Source of the DNA: an uncultured Acetatifactor sp.
Lineage (GTDB): Bacteria; Bacillota; Clostridia; Lachnospirales; Lachnospiraceae
DNA length: 40,699 nt
Assembly: GCA_910577235.1 (NCBI GenBank)
Contig: CAJTMX010000035.1
Location: 1-40,699, forward strand
Direction of reading: 5' to 3'
Position numbers and translations under genes: made by a program. Position 1 is the first letter of the stretch; each line of letters starts with the position of its first letter. The notes under the pieces are model-generated. The model ran no database searches, was not told where the DNA came from, and was given only the letters and a program-made list of their open reading frames with translations. Below, piece by piece: positions 24,136 to 32,442 of the stretch.

Positions 24136-26061
24136 ATGAGACAGAAAATATTTTTAGTTGGGATGGCAGCGGTTTTCAGCGCAGCGTTGACAGGATGTCA
24201 TGTGAAACATGCCTGGCAGGAGGCGGACTGCGCCAAACCGCAGACCTGCACTGTATGCGGAGAGACGGAAGGTGAGGCATTGGGGCACAGTTGGCAGCAG
24301 GCGGACTGCACCAAACCGCAAACCTGCACCGTATGCGGAGAGACGGAAGGTGAGGCATTGGGGCACAGCTGGCAGCAGGCGGACTGCACCAAACCGCAAA
24401 CCTGCACCGTATGCGGAGAGACGGAAAGTGAGACATTGGGGCACAGTTGGCAGCAGGCGGATTGTGTCCGGCCCCAAACCTGCAGTGTCTGCGGAGAAAC
24501 CCAGGGGGAGGCGACGGGGCATGACTGGCAGGAGGCTGATTATTTTAGCCCTCAGAAATGCGCGTTATGCGGGGAGACCCAGGGAGAGCCACGGCAGTCT
24601 TCCTTTGAGGCCCACGGGCTTTCTATCAATGCCCGGGTGGGGGAGACCTATGACTATGTCACCTGCTGTGCCACGGACAAGTCCCTGACTACTGTGGGAA
24701 AACTGACATTCTCAGATTACCGGATATTTGAGGACAGGCTTACGGAAGGATATGAGTGGCGCGCTGTACATATCAAAATTGAGTTCAGTGACGACAATGC
24801 CAAAAACTATGGTGTGGGGATACACTACAGCAACGAGAACTATTATGACACAGAGGCCTGGGACGAGGTCTATGATAGGAATGATAACAAAAAGTTATAT
24901 ACGGTCCGGTTCAACGGAAAAGATTATACGGAATGTAAAAGTATGTTCAGCGGTTCCGGCTTCGGTGAATGGGTGGATGGCGTCCAAACATGGGAAGGGG
25001 ACGCGTTTGTAGTAGTACCCACCGGATATGACGGGATGGTGGTATGTTTCAGAAACGCCGGATTGGAGGGGAAAGTCGGGGACTACATCTACGATGTGGC
25101 GGATGAGGATACGATCTTTTTCCGGATGGGCAATGAGGAAGCCACGGTGATCCCTCCTGTGGGCGGGGCGGATACCGCTCCGGAGGAAGAGGATGTGTGG
25201 GACGGAGAGGACATGGATGCGTTGGTGAAGCTCCTGACGGAAAAATTTTCAACGCAGCTTCCCCAGGAGATTACGGATAAGCTTTTTGACCTTTCCTCTT
25301 CCGTTGCTCTTTACTCTCTTACAGATCATGTGGTATTGGATATAAAAGTGGGAAAGCCGGAATATATTCCCGATATGGCCGACAATATACATAATTATAT
25401 TTTGGAAAATATAGGGGAGAACTTCTACAGCGCAGGCTCGATATTTATTAAGTATTTGGGTACGAAACCGGACGGGAGCGAGGATAATTCCAGCTGTGAG
25501 CGGTGGTCTTCCGATGATGGGATCAAGGGGGAATTTATATCCCTTCCGGACAAAATTACCATTGAAGACTGTACGGTGCAGCAGCTTTACGAACATTATG
25601 CGGACAAGCTGGGTCTTTTGGACGGGGAGCAGACCCTGGCGGCCATAAGAGAGGGGGTTACTCAAAACAGTCATATGCTGTTTTATAAGGACGATTCCGA
25701 TCTGTGGGTGACGGAGGAGGAGGACGGCATCGTCGTGGTGGCCAGGACATATAAAGATTATCTAGTACCTGTCCTTGCGGAAAACATAACGGTGGTAGCC
25801 TGGGAAGTAGAAAAGAAATCCTTGCTGCCTATTGGCAAGATTCGGGTTTACTGCGCAGAGGACAGCCAAGACGGCGGGATAGACGCGGGAACCGAGGTCT
25901 TCTGGGAGACGACTGATCTGGAGACGGGAGTATTTAAGTCCGCACCGGACGATGTGTATGAGGAGCTTTACACCATAGAAGACCTGTATGAATATTACGA
26001 AGAGGATTTTGACCTGATGGACAGGGCTATGAACGGAGAGCGGGTCGATGGTGAGGATTGA
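24136..26061 (+). CDS. lipoprotein with five tandem CxxC repeats
   Basis: A 641-residue predicted lipoprotein. The signal peptide ends in the lipobox LTGC, so Cys21 should be lipidated and the protein anchored outside the membrane. Residues 25-154 are five 26-residue repeats of the form HxWQxADCxxPQTCxVCGETxGExLG, each with Cys-x-x-Cys and a further Cys that could bind zinc. The fifth has lost the first Cys (ADYFSPQKCALCGE). The next 180 residues (to about 335) look like a beta-rich domain, then an acidic linker (EEEDVWDGEDMD) and a last domain of about 230 residues, neither recognised. The start at 24136 has AAGGAG upstream; an in-frame ATG at 24028 lies in noncoding sequence. The role is unknown. 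Confidence 0.88.
   Translation: MRQKIFLVGMAAVFSAALTGCHVKHAWQEADCAKPQTCTVCGETEGEALGHSWQQADCTKPQTCTVCGETEGEALGHSWQQADCTKPQTCTVCGETESETLGHSWQQADCVRPQTCSVCGETQGEATGHDWQEADYFSPQKCALCGETQGEPRQSSFEAHGLSINARVGETYDYVTCCATDKSLTTVGKLTFSDYRIFEDRLTEGYEWRAVHIKIEFSDDNAKNYGVGIHYSNENYYDTEAWDEVYDRNDNKKLYTVRFNGKDYTECKSMFSGSGFGEWVDGVQTWEGDAFVVVPTGYDGMVVCFRNAGLEGKVGDYIYDVADEDTIFFRMGNEEATVIPPVGGADTAPEEEDVWDGEDMDALVKLLTEKFSTQLPQEITDKLFDLSSSVALYSLTDHVVLDIKVGKPEYIPDMADNIHNYILENIGENFYSAGSIFIKYLGTKPDGSEDNSSCERWSSDDGIKGEFISLPDKITIEDCTVQQLYEHYADKLGLLDGEQTLAAIREGVTQNSHMLFYKDDSDLWVTEEEDGIVVVARTYKDYLVPVLAENITVVAWEVEKKSLLPIGKIRVYCAEDSQDGGIDAGTEVFWETTDLETGVFKSAPDDVYEELYTIEDLYEYYEEDFDLMDRAMNGERVDGED
24208..24597 (+). repeat. 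five 78-bp tandem repeats
   Basis: Units start at 24208, 24286, 24364, 24442 and 24520. Units 2 and 3 differ at only about three bases, units 1 and 2 are nearly as close, and units 4 and 5 are more diverged. This gradient suggests recent duplication at the 5' end of the array and possible copy-number change between strains. Confidence 0.9.
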
Positions 26062-26096
26062 GCGAGAGAGGTAAAAACATACCTATACAGGAATTG

Positions 26097-26130
26097 GGAG
26101 CCACATGCGTAAGCAGGTGGCTCCGCTATA
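26097..26130 (+). terminator. probable terminator after the lipoprotein gene
   Basis: GGAGCCAC (26097-26104) pairs perfectly with GTGGCTCC (26117-26124) across a 12-nt loop; GCTATATTT follows. The U-tract is broken, so strength is uncertain. The gene on the other strand converges here. Confidence 0.5.
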
Positions 26131-26182
26131 TTTGGCATATAAAGTCCACAGTCTCTGCCTGCGGGCTATCCGCAGACGTCTT

Positions 26183-27118
26183 TTACACCTCGAGGATACC
26201 GTTTTCAAATGCCTGGAATCCCGGATAGTTTTCCGCATCAATCATTCCGGTGTATACCGAGCGGTTGTGCTTATCGTTAAAAAGGAGAGGGATACGGGGA
26301 AGGACCCCTATGTTTCTGCCCAAGGACAGATCATTGGCCAGGATGACGGCTACTTCCGCGTCAAAACGGATCTGAGGACGCCAGTATTGGTATCGCTGCA
26401 GAAAATTTCTGGTAGGAATTTCCTTGCAGATACCTACCCATACGGCAACGGTTTTTTCCGGCATGGGGATCAGCATATAGTTTTTCCATCTCCAGTCCGC
26501 GGCCGCGCCTGCCGTCCTGCTCATCAATCTGCTAGTCAGCATCTGATTCGGGAAAGTAAAGTCATAGGTCTTTATGGACATCTGCGAGAGGGTATGGGGA
26601 CTTGCCTGAGCCCCCGGCGCTCCGGCGGGGAATACAGGGACAAAGTAGGTGTGGGAGAAATTGCCGTTGGCAAGTCCACCATCGATATAGTCGATGTAAT
26701 CCCCTATAAAATTCTGCGTCCCGCTTTGACGGTCGGTGCAGCGTCTCCACAAGGTATCCTGAGTATAGACTACCTGTTTGTCAAAGGCCATGAAATCCTG
26801 TCTGTGGAACATCAGAGCGGAATTGATCAGGAAGAGCTTTCCCGCGATGGTTTCCGACCGCAGTATCCCCAGACAGAGAACGGCGCAGGGATAGTCCCGC
26901 ATCAGCGACTGCAGATCCCGACACAGGTTGTCAATTTCTCCCTGTGAGAAAAACTGTGTGCCCCTTTTCACAAAGGCCTCCTCCGGGTATGTGTAGATCT
27001 GCAATACCTGGGGCGTCCCCTCATTGCGCGCCAATGTCTGCGCGATCTCCTGTACGATCTCTCCAGTGTTCCCGTAGTCCGCCTGTTTTGCCTGCTGCCC
27101 GACATGAATGATCTTCAT
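26183..27118 (-). CDS. unrecognised 311-residue protein
   Basis: I do not recognise this family. The protein begins MKIIHVGQQAKQADYGNTGE with no signal peptide or membrane helix, so it is likely cytoplasmic. It mixes hydrophobic strands (CAVLCLGIL, NYMLIPMP, KTVAVWVGICKEIP, EVAVILANDLS) with aromatic segments (YIDYIDGGLANGNFSHTYF), consistent with a compact alpha/beta enzyme or binding protein, but no catalytic motif stands out. The start at 27118 is chosen because TACAGGAGG lies 9-12 nt upstream; an in-frame start 57 bp earlier lacks one. It converges with the lipoprotein gene and is divergent from acylphosphatase. Its translation has normal codon use and a strong start, so it is judged a real gene. 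Confidence 0.75.
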   Translation of the reverse strand: MKIIHVGQQAKQADYGNTGEIVQEIAQTLARNEGTPQVLQIYTYPEEAFVKRGTQFFSQGEIDNLCRDLQSLMRDYPCAVLCLGILRSETIAGKLFLINSALMFHRQDFMAFDKQVVYTQDTLWRRCTDRQSGTQNFIGDYIDYIDGGLANGNFSHTYFVPVFPAGAPGAQASPHTLSQMSIKTYDFTFPNQMLTSRLMSRTAGAAADWRWKNYMLIPMPEKTVAVWVGICKEIPTRNFLQRYQYWRPQIRFDAEVAVILANDLSLGRNIGVLPRIPLLFNDKHNRSVYTGMIDAENYPGFQAFENGILEV

Positions 27119-27242
27119 AATTTGCAACCTCCTGTACATTTTACATATTTTTGGCCCTGCGGCCTGTAAAGTCACAATAGGACGCGGAGAGCGCGGCGGA
27201 CAAGAAGATTGGATGAATGACGTTCAGAAGGGGATAAAACAG

Positions 27243-27271
27243 TGGACGCTGTGACTGTGAGAGTATATAAT
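27243..27271 (+). promoter_or_regulatory. likely promoter for acylphosphatase
   Basis: TGGACG (27243-27248) and a perfect TATAAT (27266-27271) are 17 nt apart. A small hairpin, GGTACA/TGTACC (27279-27298), sits at the predicted 5' end of the mRNA. Confidence 0.5.
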
Positions 27272-27331
27272 ACAGGCAGGTACAATTTGAGGTGTACCAT
27301 GTCTTGAATCGGGAGGAGGCGTAGGCATACC

Positions 27332-27598
27332 ATGGTCAGAAAACATTACCGCTTTACCGGGCAGGTGCAGGGCGTGGGATTCCGCTACCGGGCCAGACAC
27401 GCCGCCGACGGTATGTGCATTACCGGCTGGGTGAAAAACCAGTGGGACGGCTCCGTGGAGATGGAGGTACAGGGCACGGAGGAGGCCATAAACCGGATGC
27501 TGGTGATGATCAACCGCAGCAATTATATTCACATTGATTCCATAGAGTGCAGAGAGATTCCGATGGAGGAGCATGAGACATCTTTTCATGTGCGGTAA
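27332..27598 (+). CDS. acylphosphatase
   Basis: An 88-residue cytoplasmic enzyme of the acylphosphatase family, which hydrolyses carboxyl-phosphate bonds such as acetyl phosphate and 1,3-bisphosphoglycerate. The signature GQVQGVGFRYRARHAA contains the catalytic, phosphate-binding Arg, and GWVKNQWDGSVEMEVQG contains the catalytic Asn and second signature. Length and order are those of a normal single-domain enzyme. The start is preceded by GGGAGGAGG. It has its own likely promoter and no partner gene; the Nudix gene lies 261 bp further on beyond a terminator. Confidence 0.93.
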   Translation: MVRKHYRFTGQVQGVGFRYRARHAADGMCITGWVKNQWDGSVEMEVQGTEEAINRMLVMINRSNYIHIDSIECREIPMEEHETSFHVR

Positions 27599-27765
27599 AA
27601 ATGACCGATCATCATATATCCGGATTGGCCGGCATCCTTACGCATGCCATAATCCCGGTCCATTCCCCGGCCGAATAATAATGCGATTAGGGTATAATGC
27701 TCAAAAGATCGGAGATATGGTTTCGGGAGCAGGCTGCCGCGAGGGGACGGCTTGACAGGGGCGAA

Positions 27766-27804
27766 AGGGCTGGCAAGAAAAACTTGCCAGCCCTATACTT
27801 TTTC
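27766..27804 (+). terminator. strong intrinsic terminator
   Basis: AGGGCTGGCAAG (27766-27777) pairs perfectly with CTTGCCAGCCCT (27783-27794) across AAAAA, and TTTTT follows at 27799-27803. It ends transcripts from acylphosphatase. The preceding 27599-27765 holds no gene I can support; a TATAAT at 27693-27698 has no matching -35. Confidence 0.8.
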
Positions 27805-27813
27805 TGGTATACT
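27784..27813 (+). promoter_or_regulatory. promoter for the Nudix gene, overlapping a terminator
   Basis: TTGCCA (27784-27789) and TATACT (27808-27813) are 18 nt apart with a TGG extension before the -10. The -35 lies inside the right arm of the terminator stem. Confidence 0.55.
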
Positions 27814-27859
27814 GTATTAATAGGATCAACACAGAAAACAGCGGCGGAGAGAAGAGACG

Positions 27860-28363
27860 ATGGAACTTTGGGATATCTATGACGCGGATAAAAAACCCAC
27901 CGGACGCACCATGCGGCGCAACGATTTTCGGCTGGAGGACGGCGAGTACCATTTGACGGTGCTGGGAGTGGTGGCCCGGCGGGACGGGCGCTTTCTGATC
28001 ACCCGGCGAGTGGAAACCAAAGCCTGGGCGCCAGGCTGGTGGGAGGTATCGGGAGGCGCCGCCATGGCAGGTGAGGAATCTCTGGACGCGGTACGGCGGG
28101 AGGTACGGGAGGAGACCGGACTGGACGTGACGGATTGGGACGGCGGCTATCTGTTTACCTATCACCGGGAAAACCCCGGGGAAGGGGACAACTACTTTGT
28201 GGATGTATACCGTTTTATAGGCGATTTTTCTGAGGAAGAGCTATATCTCCAGCAGGCGGAGACGGACGGATACCGCCTGGCCACTGCCCAGGAGATCGAA
28301 GAGCTGGCCCGGCAGGGGATCTTCCTGCACTACGACAGTATCAGGGAGGCATTTTCCCTGTGA
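27860..28363 (+). CDS. Nudix hydrolase (IPP-isomerase-like subgroup)
   Basis: A 167-residue cytoplasmic Nudix protein. The Nudix box is complete: GGAAMAGEESLDAVRREV followed by REETGL, matching Gx5Ex7REUxEExGU, so Mg-dependent hydrolysis of a nucleoside diphosphate-linked compound is expected. The N-terminus, ELWDIYDADKKPTG, is typical of the subgroup related to isopentenyl-diphosphate isomerase (YfcD-like) but does not prove isomerase activity. The start is preceded by GGAGAGAAGAG. It has its own likely promoter at 27784-27813. The GH113 gene follows after 137 bp. Confidence 0.92.
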   Translation: MELWDIYDADKKPTGRTMRRNDFRLEDGEYHLTVLGVVARRDGRFLITRRVETKAWAPGWWEVSGGAAMAGEESLDAVRREVREETGLDVTDWDGGYLFTYHRENPGEGDNYFVDVYRFIGDFSEEELYLQQAETDGYRLATAQEIEELARQGIFLHYDSIREAFSL

Positions 28364-28500
28364 GAGATATAGTCCCAGACTGTTTTACCTGTGGGTGGGG
28401 CTAAAAGAGGAAAACTGTAAAATTGACTGGCAAATATAGATTGGTCTTTCTGCTGAAAAGGGCGCGGTATGCGTTCTGAAGCACGCAAAGGGGTGCGACG

Positions 28501-29466
28501 ATGAATATAAAAGGATTCACATACGGGTTTCATGCGGTCAAGGGATTGTATGAGAGCGAGGAGGGCAGATTCAGCCAGGACGCATTGATGGATACGGGGA
28601 TTACCTGGGTCTGTCTGGCGTTTCCTGTAAACCAGAAAACCTACTCGTCCACGGAGATACTGTTCGATTACCGGAAAAATGTGCCCGATCTGGAGCTGAT
28701 CGGGACCATCGCCCGTTTTCATGAACGGGGCGTGAAGGTGTGTTTAAAACCCATGATCAACTCCGACGACGGCGTCTGGAGGGCGCTGATCGATTTTCCC
28801 GACGAGAACATGCTGGAGGAGGACACTTATTGGTCCCGATGGTTTGCCAGCTATCAGGCTTTTCTGACACATTATGCCCGGGTGGCGCAGTATACGGGCT
28901 GCGAGATGTTCTGCCTGGGCTGTGAGATGTTGGGGACGGAGCGCAAGGAGACATACTGGCGGCAGACCATCGCCATGGTCAGGGAGATATATCAGGGGCC
29001 TCTGGTATACAATACCAACCACGGCAAAGAGGAGGCGGCAAAATGGTACGACGCCCTGGACTATATCGGGACCTCCGCTTACTTCCCTGTGGAGAGCGCG
29101 CCCGGCGGGAGCTTGGGGGAGATGGAGGAAAACTGGCGGCGGATTGCAGGAAAACTGGAGTCGGTGAGTCGGCGTCTGGGCAAAAAGATCATTTTCATGG
29201 AGATCGGATGCCGTAGCGCCCGGGGCTGCGCCCAGATGCCATGGGATTTTGTCCATAAGGAATTTCCGGCCGACCAGGAGGAGCAGGCCAGGTTCTATGA
29301 GTCCTGTCTGTCGGTCATGAGCGGTCAGGATTGGTTTGAGGGAGTGTTCTGGTGGGACTGGGGAACCAATATCTATCATACCCGGGAAGAGGCCGGCACG
29401 GATACCGGTTTTAATATATATCTCAAAAAGGCGGAAGATGTTGTAAAAAAATGGTATCGGGAATAA
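28501..29466 (+). CDS. glycoside hydrolase family 113-like protein (beta-mannanase type)
   Basis: A 321-residue protein read as a (beta/alpha)8 glycosidase of family GH113, whose known members cut beta-1,4-mannan or mannooligosaccharides with retention. The probable acid/base Glu is in FCLGCEMLG and the probable nucleophile in KIIFMEIGCRSA; FWWDWGTNIYHT near the end is a typical barrel-end aromatic loop. There is no signal peptide, so it should act inside the cell on imported oligosaccharides. The start has AAAGGGGTG upstream. The next gene, a hybrid histidine kinase, begins only 16 nt later and is probably co-transcribed. No sugar transporter lies beside it. Family choice is from motif memory. 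Confidence 0.82.
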   Translation: MNIKGFTYGFHAVKGLYESEEGRFSQDALMDTGITWVCLAFPVNQKTYSSTEILFDYRKNVPDLELIGTIARFHERGVKVCLKPMINSDDGVWRALIDFPDENMLEEDTYWSRWFASYQAFLTHYARVAQYTGCEMFCLGCEMLGTERKETYWRQTIAMVREIYQGPLVYNTNHGKEEAAKWYDALDYIGTSAYFPVESAPGGSLGEMEENWRRIAGKLESVSRRLGKKIIFMEIGCRSARGCAQMPWDFVHKEFPADQEEQARFYESCLSVMSGQDWFEGVFWWDWGTNIYHTREEAGTDTGFNIYLKKAEDVVKKWYRE

Positions 29467-29482
29467 AACGGGGGCAAATATA

Positions 29483-32407
29483 ATGGAGGATAGGTTTTTT
29501 TACAAGGAAGAGATTTTCTTTGCCGATAAGAGCGACAGGGAATTGGGGCAGAATCAGGAAAAGATCATCGATAGTCTGCGCGGTAATCTGGCTGTGGGCG
29601 TAGTGGGCGGCTTTTTCGAGGAGGGTTATCCGGTTTATTTTATCAGCCAGTTTGCCCTGCACAATTTAGGCATGTCTTTCGAGGCGTTCATGGAGCGCAC
29701 CGGCGGCAGATATCTTGACGCGGTTTACGAGGAAGACAGGCGGATCTTTGATACAGAGTCCATGCAGGAGAGACTTGTCCGGGAGTACCGCATGACAAAC
29801 GGGAACGGGGAACCTGTGTGGGTCAATGAGGTGCGCACTCTCTCCACCGCCAGGGACGGCAGGAAGATATGGGTCTGTTCTCTGCGGCTGATCGACGAGG
29901 ATTACCGCAAACAGTGGCTGCATCAGGAAGCGTTCAGCCTGATGAAGGACGCGTATTACCGCATCAGTTTCGTGAATCTCAAGCAAAACCATATTGAAAC
30001 GCTGAAACTGGAAGGTGTGGAGGAGCAGGCGGAATCCCTGCTGCGGGGAGACTACTGCAAGGTGCTGGAGCACTGTGCCGGGGGATATGTGGATGAGGAA
30101 TTCAGAGAGAGATTTCTGAATATCCTGTCGCCGGAAAATCTGCGGACAGTGCTCAATACCTCCGGAGAACCCATTTATTTCACCTACAGAAGGCTGGTGC
30201 AGGGAAAGAGCATATGGGTGCGCTCAGAGGTGGTCCCCATGGCGGATTATTCGCCGGATAATCCTGTTGTCATGTGGTATCTGAAAAATATATCCGAGGA
30301 GAAAGCCCGGGAAAAGAACCTGTCCGACGCACTGCTGGTGGACAACGCCAGTCTGCGCAGATCTCTGAATAAGGAGGAGCAATACCGGCAGGCCATTATC
30401 TCCGAGGCGCTCTTTGTCTTCAACGTAAACGTGAGCCGCAATGTCATTGCCGAAGATTTCTACAAGATCGCAGGCGAGCAGCACACTCCTATCCTGCCGC
30501 TGGTGGGGATGTGTGCGCCCTGCAGCGCCGACGGTTTCTTTGGCAGATGGGCGCAGGAAAAGGTATCGGCGGAGGACAGGGAGAACTATGACAGATGTAT
30601 CAATACCCGGTATCTGAAGGAGGCGTATGAGCGGGGAGAAACCGAGCTGGTGCTGGAATATGAGACACGGATTGACAGTGAGGAGCCTGTGATCCTGCGT
30701 CATACCATACTGATGATCTGTGACGGAATAAGCGGTGATATCGTGGCGATGAACAATCTGAAAGATATCACCGACCAGCGCAAAAAGGAGAGGGAGACCC
30801 GCAAGCTTCTGTTGGAAGCCTATGAGGCCGCAAACCGCGCCAGCAGCGCCAAGACGGATTTTCTCTCCCGGATGTCCCATGATATCCGCACTCCGATGAA
30901 CGCCATCATCGGTATGACCGCCATCGCCGGGACCCATCTTCATGAGCCGGAAAAGCTGGCGGAATGTCTGGGGAAGATCACTTACGCAAGCAGACATCTT
31001 CTGGCCCTTATCAATGAAGTGTTGGATATGAGTAAGATTGAATCGGGAACTCTGTCGCTGAACGAGGAGGAATTCAATCTGTCCAATCTGATGGATAATC
31101 TGCTTAATATGGCGCGGCCCATGATCGAGGAAAAGCATCATGATCTGGAGGTCTGCATTCACGACCTGAAACATGAGAATGTGGTGGGCGACAGTATGCG
31201 GATTCAGCAGGCGTTTATGAATATAGTCAGCAACTCCGTGAAATACACGCCGCCCGGAGGAAAAATCCGTATCGAACTGATGGAGAGACCTTCCGGCCAG
31301 GTTAAGACCGGCTGCTATGAGTTTGTGTTTACGGACAACGGGATCGGCATGTCCCAGGAATTTTTGCGGCATCTCTTTGAACCCTTTGAGCGCGCCGAGG
31401 ATGTGCGCACCAGCAAAGTGCAGGGCACGGGGCTGGGTATGCCAGTAGCCCGGAATATCATACGCATGATGGGCGGAGATATTCAGGTGGACAGTGAGTT
31501 GGAAAAGGGTTCCCGCTTTACGGTGCAGATACTGCTTAAGTACCAGGAGGAGGATGCGGTGTCTCTGTCGGAGCTGATCCGGCTGCCGGTATTGGTGGCG
31601 GACGACGATGAGATCGCCTGTCAGAGTACCTGCCTGATGCTGGATGAACTGGGACTGCACAGCGAGGGCGTGCTTTCCGGTGAGGAAGCCGTAGCCTGTG
31701 TGGAGAGAGCGCACGAACGGCAGGAGAACTATTTTGCCGCGATCCTGGACTGGAAGATGCCGGGAATGGACGGTATAGAGACGGCCAGAGAGATACGGCG
31801 CCGGGTGGGGCCGGATGTGCCCATCATTATACTGTCGGGCTACGACTGGTCGCAATGTGAAATGGAAGCCAGAGCGGCGGGAGTGGATGTGTTCATCACT
31901 AAACCGCTGTTTAAGAGCAGGCTGGCCACCGTCCTGCGGAGTCTGGTGGAGGAGCAGCAGCCTCAGGAAACGGAGGCGGAAGAGGACGGGCTGGAGCAGA
32001 CGCTGGAAAAGACCCTGGAGCAGGATTTTACCGGCAAGAGAGTACTGCTTGTGGAAGATAATGAATTAAACAGAGAGATCGCCATGGAGATATTGGAGAT
32101 GGTGGGTCTGGAAGTGGAGTCGGCGGAGAACGGCAGCATCGCTGTGGATATGGTTGCCGGAGCGGAGGCGGGATATTATAATCTGGTGCTGATGGATATT
32201 CAGATGCCGATAATGAACGGATACGAAGCCACCTGCGCCATTCGTGCCCTGAAACGCAAGGATGTCAAGTATATTCCCATCGTGGCGATGACAGCCAATG
32301 CCTTCGCGGAGGACATTCAGGCGGCAAAATCCGCCGGCATGAACGAACATATGGCGAAACCCATCGACATAAACCGACTGATGGAAGTATTGAACCGCTG
32401 GCTGTAG
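29483..32407 (+). CDS. hybrid sensor histidine kinase with two receiver domains
   Basis: A 974-residue soluble kinase with no obvious membrane helix. Order of domains: a PAS-like sensor (about 35-145), further PAS-like regions (about 150-440), HisKA with SHDIRTPMNAIIGM (His about 466), a HATPase domain with NIVSNSVKYTPPGG, DNGIGM and GTGLGMPVARNI, receiver 1 (about 700-815; Asp in AAILDWKMPGMDG) and receiver 2 (about 850-970; Asp in LVLMDIQMPIMNG). Both receivers keep their phosphoacceptor Asp and Lys. No Hpt domain is present and no DNA-binding partner is nearby, so phosphate must pass to a protein encoded elsewhere. It starts 16 nt after the GH113 gene with GGGGG upstream of the ATG. Confidence 0.9.
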   Translation: MEDRFFYKEEIFFADKSDRELGQNQEKIIDSLRGNLAVGVVGGFFEEGYPVYFISQFALHNLGMSFEAFMERTGGRYLDAVYEEDRRIFDTESMQERLVREYRMTNGNGEPVWVNEVRTLSTARDGRKIWVCSLRLIDEDYRKQWLHQEAFSLMKDAYYRISFVNLKQNHIETLKLEGVEEQAESLLRGDYCKVLEHCAGGYVDEEFRERFLNILSPENLRTVLNTSGEPIYFTYRRLVQGKSIWVRSEVVPMADYSPDNPVVMWYLKNISEEKAREKNLSDALLVDNASLRRSLNKEEQYRQAIISEALFVFNVNVSRNVIAEDFYKIAGEQHTPILPLVGMCAPCSADGFFGRWAQEKVSAEDRENYDRCINTRYLKEAYERGETELVLEYETRIDSEEPVILRHTILMICDGISGDIVAMNNLKDITDQRKKERETRKLLLEAYEAANRASSAKTDFLSRMSHDIRTPMNAIIGMTAIAGTHLHEPEKLAECLGKITYASRHLLALINEVLDMSKIESGTLSLNEEEFNLSNLMDNLLNMARPMIEEKHHDLEVCIHDLKHENVVGDSMRIQQAFMNIVSNSVKYTPPGGKIRIELMERPSGQVKTGCYEFVFTDNGIGMSQEFLRHLFEPFERAEDVRTSKVQGTGLGMPVARNIIRMMGGDIQVDSELEKGSRFTVQILLKYQEEDAVSLSELIRLPVLVADDDEIACQSTCLMLDELGLHSEGVLSGEEAVACVERAHERQENYFAAILDWKMPGMDGIETAREIRRRVGPDVPIIILSGYDWSQCEMEARAAGVDVFITKPLFKSRLATVLRSLVEEQQPQETEAEEDGLEQTLEKTLEQDFTGKRVLLVEDNELNREIAMEILEMVGLEVESAENGSIAVDMVAGAEAGYYNLVLMDIQMPIMNGYEATCAIRALKRKDVKYIPIVAMTANAFAEDIQAAKSAGMNEHMAKPIDINRLMEVLNRWL

Positions 32408-32442
32408 TACAATAAATGCCGGAGAATGACTAGGGGAAATGT

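Noticed and set aside
24208..24597. Regular repeats that might be a CRISPR array
   Set aside because: The units are direct coding repeats of 78 bp with no spacers between them.
27599..27765. A possible small RNA from the TATAAT at 27693 to the terminator at 27803
   Set aside because: No matching -35 is present and no conserved structure other than the terminator is seen.
30224..31855. A 543-codon minus-strand frame opposite the hybrid kinase
   Set aside because: It lies wholly within a gene with full kinase motifs and has no recognisable domain; it is a codon-bias shadow.
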